Positions 7,825 to 15,910 of a DNA stretch of 35,323 bases are shown in pieces. Position numbers and translations under genes: made by a program. This DNA is from an uncultured Bacillota bacterium. Lineage in GTDB: Bacteria > Bacillota > Dehalobacteriia > UBA4068. The stretch is from positions 1 to 35,323 of the forward strand of contig CAKQQU010000012.1 in NCBI GenBank assembly GCA_934271085.1, in the 5' to 3' direction. Numbering within the stretch: the first letter of the stretch is position 1; each line of letters opens with the position of its first letter. The notes beneath the pieces were generated by a model, which was not told the DNA's origin, ran no database searches, and saw only the letters and a list, made by a program, of their open reading frames with translations.

Positions 7825-7932
7825 TTGGTGCTATATGTGCCGTCCGGCCGCTGTTGCGGCGGCCTATCTGATGTTATTTGCCGCGTAGAATGAGGGATAT
7901 AATCCTCAAGAGCGGCAGAAAGGAAGGGTAAG
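7825..7932 (+). promoter_or_regulatory. 108-nt rplF-rplR gap with GC hairpin and a TATAAT box
   Basis: The gap holds a GC-rich inverted repeat (GCCGC-TGTT-GCGGC at about 7847-7860) and a perfect TATAAT at 7898-7903, about 29 bases before the rplR start. The -35 region is weak (TTATTT at 7874-7879 with 18-nt spacing), so an internal promoter is only a candidate. No convincing small gene was found here. Confidence 0.3.
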
Positions 7933-8292
7933 ATGTATAAAAAGATTGACCGCAAGGCCATTCGCGCCGGGAAACATTACCGCATCCGCAAAAACATTTC
8001 CGGTACTGCCGAATGCCCCCGCTTAGCGGTATATCGTAGCAATAAGCATATCTACGCCCAGCTCATTGATGATGTTGCCGGTAATACCCTGGCTGCGGCT
8101 TCCTCTAAGGATCCCGGCTTTGGCGTTTACGGCGGCAACAAGGAAGCGGCTAAGAAAGTTGGATTGGCAATCGCCGAGAAAGCTTCCGCCAAAGGTATCT
8201 CCGAAGTTATCTTTGATCGCGGTGGTTTGATCTATCACGGCAGAATTGCTGCTCTTGCTGACGGAGCCAGAGAGGGCGGCCTGAAATTCTAG
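7933..8292 (+). CDS. rplR: 50S ribosomal protein L18 (uL18)
   Basis: A 119-residue protein with the L18 motifs RPRLAVYRSNKHIYAQ-like (CPRLAVYRSNKHIYAQLIDD) and the C-terminal FDRGGLIYHGRIAALADGAREGGL. L18 binds 5S rRNA with L5 in the central protuberance. The ATG at 7933 has AAAGGAAGGG upstream. Confidence 0.98.
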   Translation: MYKKIDRKAIRAGKHYRIRKNISGTAECPRLAVYRSNKHIYAQLIDDVAGNTLAAASSKDPGFGVYGGNKEAAKKVGLAIAEKASAKGISEVIFDRGGLIYHGRIAALADGAREGGLKF

Positions 8293-8308
8293 GCGAGGAG
8301 GTTAAATA

Positions 8309-8851
8309 ATGGCAAGACCTGATTCCAGAGATAATAGAGATAGAAGAGACAGACGGGAACAACCTGCCGAGGTCCCGGAGTTTCAGGAAAGAGTAGTTTT
8401 CATTAACCGCGTCGCCAAGGTCGTTAAGGGCGGCCGTCGCTTCAGCTTTTCCGCCCTGGTAGTCGTTGGTGATGGTAAAGGCCGTGTTGGTTCCGGTATG
8501 GGCAAAGCTGCCGAAGTTCCCGAAGCTATCCGCAAGGCTGTGGATGACGCTAAGAAGAACCTGGTAACTATCCCACTGCTGCATAACACTATTCCTCACG
8601 AAGTTATCGGTCGTTTCGGCGGCGGTAAGGTTATGCTCAAACCTGCTGCCGACGGTACCGGCGTTATTGCCGGCGGTCCTGTCCGTGCAGTCTGCGAGCT
8701 GGCCGGAATGAAAAATATTCTCACCAAATCTTTGGGTTCCAATACTGCTGTCAATATGGTAAATGCTACTATCGCCGGCCTTAAATCTCTGAAGACCGTT
8801 GAGGAAGTAGCCAGATTGCGCGGCAAAGAGCCCAGCGAGATCTTAGGTTAA
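8309..8851 (+). CDS. rpsE: 30S ribosomal protein S5 (uS5)
   Basis: A 180-residue protein. The first ~20 residues are rich in Arg and Asp, a variable tail. The double-stranded RNA-binding domain (ERVVFINRVAKVVKGGRRFSF) and the C-terminal domain (GIKDI-type region, KSLGSNTAVNMVNATIAGL) follow. S5 lines the mRNA entry channel and affects decoding accuracy. GCGAGGAGG lies before the ATG. Confidence 0.98.
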   Translation: MARPDSRDNRDRRDRREQPAEVPEFQERVVFINRVAKVVKGGRRFSFSALVVVGDGKGRVGSGMGKAAEVPEAIRKAVDDAKKNLVTIPLLHNTIPHEVIGRFGGGKVMLKPAADGTGVIAGGPVRAVCELAGMKNILTKSLGSNTAVNMVNATIAGLKSLKTVEEVARLRGKEPSEILG

Positions 8852-8864
8852 GGAGGGGCAGCAA

Positions 8865-9062
8865 ATGGCAAAGATCAAGATAACTCTGACCAAAAGCCCC
8901 ATTGGCTACAACAAAAAGCAAAGAGCTACTGCTGAAGCTCTCGGTTTGAAGAAGATGCATTCCTCTGCCATCCAGGAGGATACCCCCGACATCCTGGGCA
9001 AGATTCATGCTATAGCCCATCTGGTGACGGTTGAACCTTATTCCGAGAAGGCAGATAATTAG
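8865..9062 (+). CDS. rpmD: 50S ribosomal protein L30 (uL30)
   Basis: A 65-residue protein beginning MAKIKITLTKSPIGYNKKQRATAEALGLKK, the compact bacterial L30 fold. AAGGAGGGG precedes the ATG. The TAG stop immediately precedes the AGGAGG of rplO. Confidence 0.97.
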   Translation: MAKIKITLTKSPIGYNKKQRATAEALGLKKMHSSAIQEDTPDILGKIHAIAHLVTVEPYSEKADN

Positions 9063-9072
9063 GAGGTGCAAC

Positions 9073-9510
9073 ATGAAGCTGAATGAACTTTCCCCCGCCC
9101 CCGGTTCCACTCATCGCTCCATCAGAGTGGGCAGAGGTATCGGTTCCGGCAAGGGCAAAACCTCTGGCCGAGGCCATAAAGGTCAGAACTCCCGTTCAGG
9201 CGGTGGCGTGCGCCCCGGCTTTGAAGGCGGCCAGATGCCCCTTTCCCGCCGTTTGCCTAAACGCGGTTTTACCAATATTTGGAAGAAAGAGATAGTTGAA
9301 GTTCCTGTTGAAGCTCTTAACTTCCTTGATGATGGTGCAGAAGTAACCGTTGAATTGCTGTGGGAGACCGGCATCATCGATCATATCAAAGATGGAGTCA
9401 AGATCCTGAATAACGGTGAGCTCAATAAAAAACTTATTGTACGCGTGCCTGCTACTAAGGCCGCAACCGAGCAGATCGTTGCCAGAGGCGGAAAAGTAGA
9501 GGTGATGTAA
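9073..9510 (+). CDS. rplO: 50S ribosomal protein L15 (uL15)
   Basis: A 145-residue protein starting MKLNELSPAPGSTHRSIRVGRG. It has the glycine-rich basic extension (GSGKGKTSGRGHKGQNSRSGG) that threads into 23S rRNA and the EGGQMPLSRRLPKRGF motif. The frame is open to 9031, but the ATG at 9073 follows AGGAGGTG and matches homologs. secY begins directly after the stop. Confidence 0.97.
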   Translation: MKLNELSPAPGSTHRSIRVGRGIGSGKGKTSGRGHKGQNSRSGGGVRPGFEGGQMPLSRRLPKRGFTNIWKKEIVEVPVEALNFLDDGAEVTVELLWETGIIDHIKDGVKILNNGELNKKLIVRVPATKAATEQIVARGGKVEVM

Positions 9511-10764
9511 GTGCTATCATCTTTGAGCAATGCCTGGAAAATTCCGGAGTTGCGTAAAAAAATTCTTTTCACGCTGCTGATGTTCGTCGTTTTCAGAATC
9601 GGTTGTCACATCCCGGTTCCTGGTATTGATAAGACCTTACTTTCCGGCTTTTTCCAGTCTGATATTTTTGGTTGGATCGATATCATTTCCGGCGGTTCTT
9701 TCAAAAATTTGACCATTTTTGCTATGGGTATTATCCCATACATCAATGCTTCCATTATTGTACAGCTGCTGACAATGGTAGTTCCTTATTTCCAGAGGCT
9801 GCAGCGTGCTGGTCAGGAAGGCCGTAAAAAAATGGCTCAGTGGATCCGCTATGGTGCTGTAGTGCTTGGCGCTGCCCAGGCCATCATCATGTCGGTATAC
9901 CTGAATAAAGCCATGATCAATCCCGGCATCCTCAGCATTCTGGTTTGCACTATCTGCCTGACTGCTGGTACTGCCCTGTTGATGTGGATAGGTGAGCAGA
10001 TCACTGAAAACGGCATCGGTAACGGTATCTCGCTGATCATCTTTGCCGGTATCGTTTCCCGTCTGCCCAGTGGTATCAATACCATATATGAATATGTCAG
10101 CACCGGTTCGGTCAGCATTATAGCTGTGATTATTTTCCTTATAGCAGCACTGCTTATGATTGCTGCAGTTGTTGCCGTACAGGAAGGCCAAAGAAGAATT
10201 ACCGTACAGTATTCCAAGCGTGTGGTAGGCCGCAGAGTTTATGGCGGTCAGAGCACCCATATCCCCATGAAGATCAACCAGGCCGGCGTTATTCCTATTA
10301 TCTTTGCCATGGCTATACTGACCTTCCCCACTGTTATTGCCGGATTCTTCCCCAATGGCAGTTTCGCTCAGTGGATTTCCCGGGCTTTCGCTTATGACAG
10401 TGCGCTTTACATTATCCTGTACGCAATACTGATTTTCCTTTTCTCCTATTTCTACACTGCCGCTACCTTCAATACAGTGGAAGTTGCGGACAATATGAGA
10501 AAGAATGGCGGTTTCATTCCCGGCCTGCGCCCCGGAAGACCTACTGCGGAGTATTTGGATAAAGTCCTCTCCCGTCTTACCTTCTCCGGCGCTGCTTTCC
10601 TCACCATCATTGCTCTGTTGCCTTCAATTTGCATGGCTGCCACCAAGATGAATCTTTATTTCGGCGGTACCTCTCTGTTGATCGCTGTTGGTGTTGCACT
10701 GGATACTATGAAGCAAATTGAGTCCCATTTGTTGATGAGGCATTATCAAGGATTTATGAAATAG
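9511..10764 (+). CDS. secY: Preprotein translocase subunit SecY
   Basis: A 417-residue polytopic protein with about ten hydrophobic helices. It forms the channel of the Sec translocon, through which proteins cross or enter the cytoplasmic membrane. Conserved parts visible include HIPVPGID near residue 30, GGSFKNLTIFAMGIIPYINASIIVQLL after the plug region, and the cytoplasmic loop NMRKNGGFIPGLRPGRPTAEYL that contacts SecA and the ribosome. The start is GTG directly after the rplO stop, with AGAGGTGAT upstream. Its position between rplO and adk is standard. Confidence 0.97.
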   Translation: MLSSLSNAWKIPELRKKILFTLLMFVVFRIGCHIPVPGIDKTLLSGFFQSDIFGWIDIISGGSFKNLTIFAMGIIPYINASIIVQLLTMVVPYFQRLQRAGQEGRKKMAQWIRYGAVVLGAAQAIIMSVYLNKAMINPGILSILVCTICLTAGTALLMWIGEQITENGIGNGISLIIFAGIVSRLPSGINTIYEYVSTGSVSIIAVIIFLIAALLMIAAVVAVQEGQRRITVQYSKRVVGRRVYGGQSTHIPMKINQAGVIPIIFAMAILTFPTVIAGFFPNGSFAQWISRAFAYDSALYIILYAILIFLFSYFYTAATFNTVEVADNMRKNGGFIPGLRPGRPTAEYLDKVLSRLTFSGAAFLTIIALLPSICMAATKMNLYFGGTSLLIAVGVALDTMKQIESHLLMRHYQGFMK

Positions 10765-10776
10765 CCAGTGATGGCC

Positions 10777-10824
10777 GAACGCCGTTTGCGCGGCGTTCCG
10801 CCGCCGCTGTTTTCAGCAGCGCGG
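10777..10824 (+). other. Two tandem GC-rich hairpins between secY and adk
   Basis: GAACGCCG / CGGCGTTC (10777-10784 / 10791-10798) is a perfect 8-bp stem. A second structure has the GCTG-TTTT-CAGC core (10806-10817) with flanking CCGC/GCGG. Neither is followed by a U-run, so they are not classic terminators. They may influence mRNA processing or relative expression of secY and adk. Confidence 0.45.
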
Positions 10825-10845
10825 CCCATTTAAGGAGGATATAAT

Positions 10846-11499
10846 ATGAAAATTGTTTTACTTGGACCTCCCGGCGCTGGTAAAGGTACCCAGGCTGAGA
10901 TTTTGGTCAAAAAACTGTTGGTTCCTCATATTTCTACCGGCGATATGTTCCGTGCTGCCATAAGCAACGGCACTGAGTTGGGCAAGGAAGCAAAGAGTTA
11001 TATGGATAAGGGCCAGTTGGTGCCGGATGAGGTAACAGTTGGCATTATCAGGGACAGAATTGCTCAAAGCGATTGCAAGGAAGGCTTTTTGCTGGACGGT
11101 TTTCCCCGTACCATTGCTCAGGCTGCTGCATTGGATGACCTGATGCGCGATATGTCCACCAGCCTGGATGCTGTTCTTAATATCAGCGTTCCTCTGGATC
11201 GTCTTATCGACCGTCTTACCGGCAGAAGAATGTGCCGTAAATGCGGCACCATTTATCATCTGCTTTATAATGCTCCTGAGGTGGAAAATGTCTGCGACGC
11301 CTGCGGCGGTGAGCTTTATCAGCGCGATGATGATAAGGAAGAAACGGTTAAGAGCCGCTTGAGCGTTTACGAAAAGCAGACTGCTCCTCTGATAGAATAT
11401 TATGAAAAACAGGGTATCCTGCATACTATCAACGGCGATCAGCCCATCAACGCTGTTATGGTGGAATTGGGCAAAGCCTTGGGACAGAAATGGGACTAA
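10846..11499 (+). CDS. adk: Adenylate kinase, zinc-lid type
   Basis: A 217-residue enzyme catalysing ATP + AMP = 2 ADP in the cytoplasm. The P-loop is GPPGAGKGTQ (residues 7-16) and the AMP-binding region includes STGDMFR; DGFPRT is at 84-89. The LID domain carries four cysteines, C130, C133, C150 and C153, the structural zinc site of many Gram-positive and thermophilic adenylate kinases. AAGGAGGAT precedes the ATG. In most Bacillota map follows adk; here it does not. Confidence 0.98.
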   Translation: MKIVLLGPPGAGKGTQAEILVKKLLVPHISTGDMFRAAISNGTELGKEAKSYMDKGQLVPDEVTVGIIRDRIAQSDCKEGFLLDGFPRTIAQAAALDDLMRDMSTSLDAVLNISVPLDRLIDRLTGRRMCRKCGTIYHLLYNAPEVENVCDACGGELYQRDDDKEETVKSRLSVYEKQTAPLIEYYEKQGILHTINGDQPINAVMVELGKALGQKWD

Positions 11500-11562
11500 T
11501 GTTTACGCGGATATTCCAACGGCCCATGCTTTCGGCTCGGATGGAAAACCAGGGAAAACCAT

Positions 11563-11889
11563 ATGAAGAAAAAAAAATATCCTGATTATGGCGCCTTTCT
11601 GGCGGCTGTCGCATCCTCTTACGGCGACTGCTGGCAAGGCCGATTGGTCCGCTCGCTGGCCGGTCACGATAAGGATCATTATTATCTGGTGCTGGCCAAA
11701 GCAGATAATATCCTCTTTTTGGCGGATGGCCGTCGAAGAGGCGTTACCAATCCAAAAAAGAAGAATATTTGTCATGTTCAAGTAGTTCATAAGGTAGCGG
11801 CTGACCTTATGAAAAAAAAGAACGGGACGCTGCCGGGCGATTTGGAAGTTCGTGCCGCAATAGCGGAATTGATTAAGGAGGGCAAATGA
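11563..11889 (+). CDS. KOW-domain RNA-binding protein (L14e/L6e-like)
   Basis: A 108-residue protein whose residues ~22-70 (GRLVRSLAGHDKDHYYLV, LADGRRRGV, NPKKKNICHVQ) match the small KOW-domain RNA-binding proteins found between adk/map and infA in many Bacillota, similar in place to B. subtilis YbzG. The exact function is unknown; a ribosome- or RNA-associated role is inferred from family and context. The first ~20 residues and a charged C-terminal tail of ~35 residues flank the domain. The Shine-Dalgarno sequence is poor (CAGGGAAAA). infA follows one base after the stop. Confidence 0.85.
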   Translation: MKKKKYPDYGAFLAAVASSYGDCWQGRLVRSLAGHDKDHYYLVLAKADNILFLADGRRRGVTNPKKKNICHVQVVHKVAADLMKKKNGTLPGDLEVRAAIAELIKEGK

Positions 11890-11890
11890 T

Positions 11891-12109
11891 ATGTCCAAGC
11901 AAGATGCGATAGAAATTGACGGCGTTGTTGTTGAGCCTTTGCCGAATGCAATGTTTACCGTAGAGTTAGCTAACGGTCATCGTATTCTGGCTCATATTTC
12001 AGGAAAAATACGCACTAATTATATTCGTATCCTTCCCGGTGACAAAGTCACCGTGGAGTTGAGTCCTTATGATCTGAAAAGGGGCCGTATAACCTACAGA
12101 TATAAATAG
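11891..12109 (+). CDS. infA: Translation initiation factor IF-1
   Basis: A 72-residue OB-fold protein of the exact IF-1 length. Conserved stretches are GVVVEPLPNAMFTVEL, HISGKIRTNYIRILPGDKV and ELSPYDLKRGRITYR. IF-1 occupies the 30S A site during initiation. AAGGAGGG within the end of the KOW gene serves as ribosome binding site. Confidence 0.98.
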   Translation: MSKQDAIEIDGVVVEPLPNAMFTVELANGHRILAHISGKIRTNYIRILPGDKVTVELSPYDLKRGRITYRYK

Positions 12110-12122
12110 AGGAGGGAATAAC

Positions 12123-12236
12123 ATGAAGGTAAGAGCTTCTGTTAAGCCTATTTGCGAAAAATGCAAAGTAATCAAAAGACGGGGCAAAGTCATGGTGATC
12201 TGCCCTAATACCAAGCATAAACAGGTTCAAGGATAA
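12123..12236 (+). CDS. rpmJ: 50S ribosomal protein L36 (bL36), zinc type
   Basis: A 37-residue protein starting MKVRASVKPICEKCKVIKRRG. Zinc ligands are C11, C14, C27 and H32, so this is the zinc-binding form. GAGGAGGG precedes the ATG at 12123. Its place between infA and rpsM is invariant in the alpha operon. Confidence 0.97.
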   Translation: MKVRASVKPICEKCKVIKRRGKVMVICPNTKHKQVQG

Positions 12237-12255
12237 TAAACGGAGGTGTAATGTA

Positions 12256-12627
12256 ATGGCTCGTATTGCTGGCGTTGACCTGCCCAGAGAAAAAAGAGTT
12301 GAGATAGGCCTGACCTATGTTTACGGTATTGGCCTTAAAACTTCTCAAAACATCCTGGCTGAGGCTGGCATCAATCCCGATACTCGCGTTAAAGACCTCA
12401 CAGAGGATGAGGCTGCCAAAATCAGGGAAATCATCGCTAATAAATACCAGGTCGAAGGCGACCTGCGTCGCGAAGTTGCTCTCAATATTAAAAGACTCTC
12501 TGAAATAGGCTGCTATCGCGGTATTCGTCATCGTCGCGGTCTGCCGGTTCGCGGTCAGAAGACCAAGACCAACGCACGCACCCGCAAGGGTCCCAAACGC
12601 ACCGTAGGCGCTAAGAGAAAGAAATAA
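12256..12627 (+). CDS. rpsM: 30S ribosomal protein S13 (uS13)
   Basis: A 123-residue protein starting MARIAGVDLPREKRVEIGLTYVYGIG. It has the RRGLPVRGQKTKTNARTRKG motif and a basic C-terminal tail that reaches the P site. S13 bridges the 30S head to L5 of the 50S. CGGAGGTG lies upstream. Confidence 0.98.
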   Translation: MARIAGVDLPREKRVEIGLTYVYGIGLKTSQNILAEAGINPDTRVKDLTEDEAAKIREIIANKYQVEGDLRREVALNIKRLSEIGCYRGIRHRRGLPVRGQKTKTNARTRKGPKRTVGAKRKK

Positions 12628-12646
12628 GGGAAGGGAGGTCACCAGA

Positions 12647-13033
12647 TTGGCTCGTAGACAAACTCGTAGAAAGAAAGAGAAAAAGAATGTGGAGCTGGGC
12701 GTAGCCCATATCCAGTCCACCTTCAATAATACTGTTGTTACTATTACCGACAAGTTCGGCAATGCTATTTCCTGGTCTTCTGCAGGCGCTCAGGGTTTCA
12801 GAGGCTCCAGAAAGAGCACTCCGTTTGCTGCTCAGATGGCTGCTGAAGTTGCTGCCAAAGCCGCTATGGAACATGGTATGCGTCAGGTCGAATGCCTGGT
12901 AAAAGGTCCCGGATCCGGCCGTGAAGCCGCTATCCGTGCACTGCAGGCCGCTGGTTTGGAAGTCAGCTTGATTAAGGATGTCACTCCCATCCCGCATAAT
13001 GGCTGCCGTCCGCCTAAAAGAAGAAGAGTCTAG
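12647..13033 (+). CDS. rpsK: 30S ribosomal protein S11 (uS11)
   Basis: A 128-residue protein with the S11 motifs VAHIQSTFNNTVVTITD, GAQGFRGSRKSTPFAAQMAA and the KGPGSGREAAIRAL loop. The C-terminus PHNGCRPPKRRRV is complete. It sits on the 30S platform. The start is TTG at 12647, preceded by AAGGGAGGTC at a good distance, with no better alternative in frame. Confidence 0.97.
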   Translation: MARRQTRRKKEKKNVELGVAHIQSTFNNTVVTITDKFGNAISWSSAGAQGFRGSRKSTPFAAQMAAEVAAKAAMEHGMRQVECLVKGPGSGREAAIRALQAAGLEVSLIKDVTPIPHNGCRPPKRRRV

Positions 13034-13046
13034 GAGGTAAAATTAA

Positions 13047-13673
13047 ATGGCAAGATATACTGGTGCTGTTTGCCGCCTTTGCCGCCGCGAAGGAATGAAA
13101 CTCTATTTGAAGGGCGATCGCTGCTATTCCGATAAGTGCGCATTTGTGTGCAAACAAGCCGCACCTGGTCAGCATGGCACCTCTCGTAAAAAAGTTTCTG
13201 AGTATGGCCTGCAGCTGCGTGAAAAACAGAAAGTTAAAAGAATATATGGCATCCAGGAAAATCAGTTCCGCCTTTATTACGCCAAAGCTGCCGCTATGAA
13301 GGGCGTAACCGGCGCTAATCTGCTGGTTCTGTTGGAACGTCGCCTGGATAATGTTGTTTATCGTCTGGGACTGGCCAGCTCTCGCGTTGACGCACGTCAG
13401 CTGGTTCGTCACGGTCATTTCACTGTTGACGGCAAAAAAGTTAATATTCCTTCTTTCCTGGTTAAAGAAGGGCAGGTTATCACTGTAAAAGAGGGTAGCC
13501 GCAAATCGCCCAAGTTTGAAGCAATTGCTGCCGCTGCCGCTCATCATACCGCTCCCGGCTGGTTGGATTTCGATAAAGATAATCTGGTTGGCAAAGTAAA
13601 TGCTATGCCTACCCGTGAAGATATCGATCTGCCTATCAATGAACAGCTGATTGTTGAGTTGTACTCCAGATAA
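13047..13673 (+). CDS. rpsD: 30S ribosomal protein S4, zinc-finger type (uS4)
   Basis: A 208-residue protein. The N-terminus has C9, C12, C26 and C31, the zinc-binding form of S4. The S4 RNA-binding domain follows around residues 98-160 (RRLDNVVYRLGLASSRVDARQLVRHGHFTVDG). S4 is a primary 16S rRNA-binding protein and in several bacteria a translational autoregulator of the alpha operon. Being between rpsK and rpoA is the usual place. AGGAGGT precedes the ATG. Confidence 0.98.
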   Translation: MARYTGAVCRLCRREGMKLYLKGDRCYSDKCAFVCKQAAPGQHGTSRKKVSEYGLQLREKQKVKRIYGIQENQFRLYYAKAAAMKGVTGANLLVLLERRLDNVVYRLGLASSRVDARQLVRHGHFTVDGKKVNIPSFLVKEGQVITVKEGSRKSPKFEAIAAAAAHHTAPGWLDFDKDNLVGKVNAMPTREDIDLPINEQLIVELYSR

Positions 13674-13718
13674 GCCGCCCCGAACCCTACCAGATGTTTA
13701 AAATTAAGGAGGGGTATA

Positions 13719-14666
13719 ATGTTTGGTATAGAAAAACCCAATATTCAATGTGTTAGCAAGGCAGATGATAATTCTTTCGGCAGCTTTGTTATTGAACCGC
13801 TGGAAAGAGGCTATGGCATGACTTTGGGCAATGCCTTACGCCGGGTCCTGCTTTCTTCATTGCCTGGTGCTGCCGTTACCTCCGTTAAGATCGATGGTAT
13901 TCTGCATGAGTTTTCTACCGCAAAAGGCGTTGTGGAAGATATCGCCGATATTATTCTTAACCTTAAAGGGCTTTCTGTTAAGATGCATTGCGATGAACCG
14001 CAGATAATTACCGTCGATGCTAAAGGCGAAGGTGTTGTTTATGCTTCCGATATTATAACCGGCCCTGATGTAGAGATTCTTAATCCGGATCATTATATCG
14101 CCACTTTGGAAACAGATGGTGTTCTTCATATGGAGATATCTGTTGCCAAAGGCCGCGGTTATGTGGGAGCAGATAAGAACAAAAAAGAAGATCAGCCTAT
14201 TGGCATCATCCCTATCGACAGCCTGTTTTCACCTGTAATGAAGGTCAATTACAGGGTAGAGAATACCCGTGTTGGCCAGCAGACGGATTATGATAAACTG
14301 ACTATCGATGTTTACACTGATAAGACTATTGCTCCTGACGAAGCTATTTCCAGTTCTGCTCAGATTCTCAGCGATTATCTGAAACTCTTTATCGGACTTA
14401 CCGAGAACTTGCCGGAATCCGTTACCCTCATTGAAAAAGAGGACAGCAAAAAAGACAAGCTGCTGGAAATGACTATAGAAGAGCTTGACCTTTCCGTTCG
14501 TTCCTATAATTGTCTTAAGCGGGCAGGAATTCATACCGCTCAGGAACTGGCCAACAGAACCGAAGATGAGATGATGAAGGTTCGCAATATGGGACGTAAA
14601 TCCCTGGAAGAGGTTATGGCTAAGTTGGATGAGCTTGGTTTGTCTTTGAAAAAGAGTGAAGAATAG
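13719..14666 (+). CDS. rpoA: RNA polymerase alpha subunit
   Basis: A 315-residue protein. The N-terminal domain (residues ~1-225) carries the assembly motif LERGYGMTLGNALRRVLLSSLPG. After a short linker, the C-terminal domain (residues ~245-315) has SVRSYNCLKRAGIHTAQEL and RNMGRKSLEEV, which contact UP-element DNA and activators. AAGGAGGGG precedes the ATG. The gene lies 45 nt after rpsD and 11 nt before rplQ. Confidence 0.98.
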   Translation: MFGIEKPNIQCVSKADDNSFGSFVIEPLERGYGMTLGNALRRVLLSSLPGAAVTSVKIDGILHEFSTAKGVVEDIADIILNLKGLSVKMHCDEPQIITVDAKGEGVVYASDIITGPDVEILNPDHYIATLETDGVLHMEISVAKGRGYVGADKNKKEDQPIGIIPIDSLFSPVMKVNYRVENTRVGQQTDYDKLTIDVYTDKTIAPDEAISSSAQILSDYLKLFIGLTENLPESVTLIEKEDSKKDKLLEMTIEELDLSVRSYNCLKRAGIHTAQELANRTEDEMMKVRNMGRKSLEEVMAKLDELGLSLKKSEE

Positions 14667-14677
14667 GAGGATAAACA

Positions 14678-15016
14678 ATGGGATACCGCAGACTTGGGGT
14701 AAAAAGTGCACATCGTCGCGCTATGCTGCGTAATGCTGTGACTTCCCTGTTCAAAAACGGTCAGATAGATACCACCGAACCCAGAGCTAAGGAGATCGTT
14801 TCCGCAGCAGAAAAAATGATTACCTTGGCCAAAAAGGGTGATCTGGCATCCCGTCGCGCCGCACTTGCCTTCCTTACCGAGGAAGATGTGGTGACCAAAC
14901 TTTTTGGTGAGGTTGCTGCTAAATATGCGGATCGCCAGGGTGGCTATACCCGTATCATCCGTCTGGATCAAAGACGGGGCGATGCTGCTCAGATGGCTCG
15001 CATCCAATTGGTATAG
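14678..15016 (+). CDS. rplQ: 50S ribosomal protein L17 (bL17)
   Basis: A 112-residue protein starting MGYRRLGVKSAHRRAMLRNAVTSL and ending RLDQRRGDAAQMARIQLV, the bacterial L17 fold. AGGAGG spans the end of rpoA. It is the last ribosomal gene of the superoperon and is followed by a clear terminator. Confidence 0.98.
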   Translation: MGYRRLGVKSAHRRAMLRNAVTSLFKNGQIDTTEPRAKEIVSAAEKMITLAKKGDLASRRAALAFLTEEDVVTKLFGEVAAKYADRQGGYTRIIRLDQRRGDAAQMARIQLV

Positions 15017-15032
15017 TAAACGCATCATCTAT

Positions 15033-15060
15033 AAGGGGCGGGCATATGTCCGCCCCTTTT
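15033..15060 (+). terminator. Rho-independent terminator after rplQ
   Basis: A stem of about ten base pairs (AAGGGGCGGG with TCCGCCCCTT, one G-U) closes a short AU loop and runs into TTTT. ecfA1 starts only 28 nt later with no recognisable promoter in between, so the ECF genes probably depend on partial read-through. Confidence 0.85.
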
Positions 15061-15088
15061 CTGCATTTATTTTCGGAAAGGCTCAGAT

Positions 15089-15910
15089 ATGATCCAGGTA
15101 AAAGATCTGTATTTTTCATATTCTCAGAGTGAATCCTTTGCCTTGCGGGGAGTTGACCTTACTCTCCAGCAGGGGGAATGGCTTGCCCTGATAGGCTGTA
15201 ACGGCAGTGGCAAAAGTACTTTGGCCCGCCATTTTAACGGACTTTTGCTGCCTTCGTCTGGCTATGTCCGGGTAGATGGGCTGGATACAGCAGATCCTGA
15301 GCAATTATGGCAGATTCGCTCCAAAGTGTCATTTGTTTTTCAAAATCCGGATAATCAGTTTATTGCAGCTTCCGTTGAGGATGATATTGCTTTTGGGCTG
15401 GAGAATCTGGGGATACCCAGGGAAGAGATAAGCCTTAGAGTAGAAAACGCTTTGGCAGCATTGGAGCTTAAAAAGCTGCGCAACAAGGAGCCTCATCTTC
15501 TTTCCGGAGGCGAAAAGCAACGTGTGGCTATTGCAGGAGCATTAGCCATGTCCTGTGATTATCTGGTTTTGGATGAGCCTACTTCCATGCTGGATCCTCA
15601 AATGCGCAGCTCGCTGCTGGCCGCCTTAAGCAAGATCCATAAAGAGCAGGGGCTTGGCATCCTGTATGTTACAAACATTATGGAAGAAGCCCTGCTGGCT
15701 GACAGAGTAGCGGTAATGGAAAGCGGTAATGTTATTAGGGAAGGCACTCCGAAAGAAATATTTTGCGACAGGGATTTCGTTTCCCGTCACGGGTTGGAGC
15801 TCCCTCCGGCACGCCAGATAGCAGCTATGCTGGTTGATGCCGGATACAGGGAGTTTGCTGATGCCGTTACCGAGCAGGAGCTTATGGAGCTGGTATTATG
15901 TGCCGGATAG
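15089..15910 (+). CDS. ecfA1: ECF transporter ATPase A1 (EcfA1)
   Basis: A 273-residue ABC ATPase that energises vitamin and metal uptake through interchangeable substrate-binding S components. Walker A is GCNGSGKST (36-44), the Q-loop VFQNPDNQ is at 83-90, the signature LSGGEKQ is at 138-144 and Walker B YLVLDEP at 158-164. The switch position, normally the histidine of T-H-x-M-E-E-A, is asparagine here (YVTNIMEEA, N196, codon 15674-15676). The gene overlaps ecfA2 by 13 nt. Family and context are certain; which substrates are served is not visible. Confidence 0.95.
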   Translation: MIQVKDLYFSYSQSESFALRGVDLTLQQGEWLALIGCNGSGKSTLARHFNGLLLPSSGYVRVDGLDTADPEQLWQIRSKVSFVFQNPDNQFIAASVEDDIAFGLENLGIPREEISLRVENALAALELKKLRNKEPHLLSGGEKQRVAIAGALAMSCDYLVLDEPTSMLDPQMRSSLLAALSKIHKEQGLGILYVTNIMEEALLADRVAVMESGNVIREGTPKEIFCDRDFVSRHGLELPPARQIAAMLVDAGYREFADAVTEQELMELVLCAG

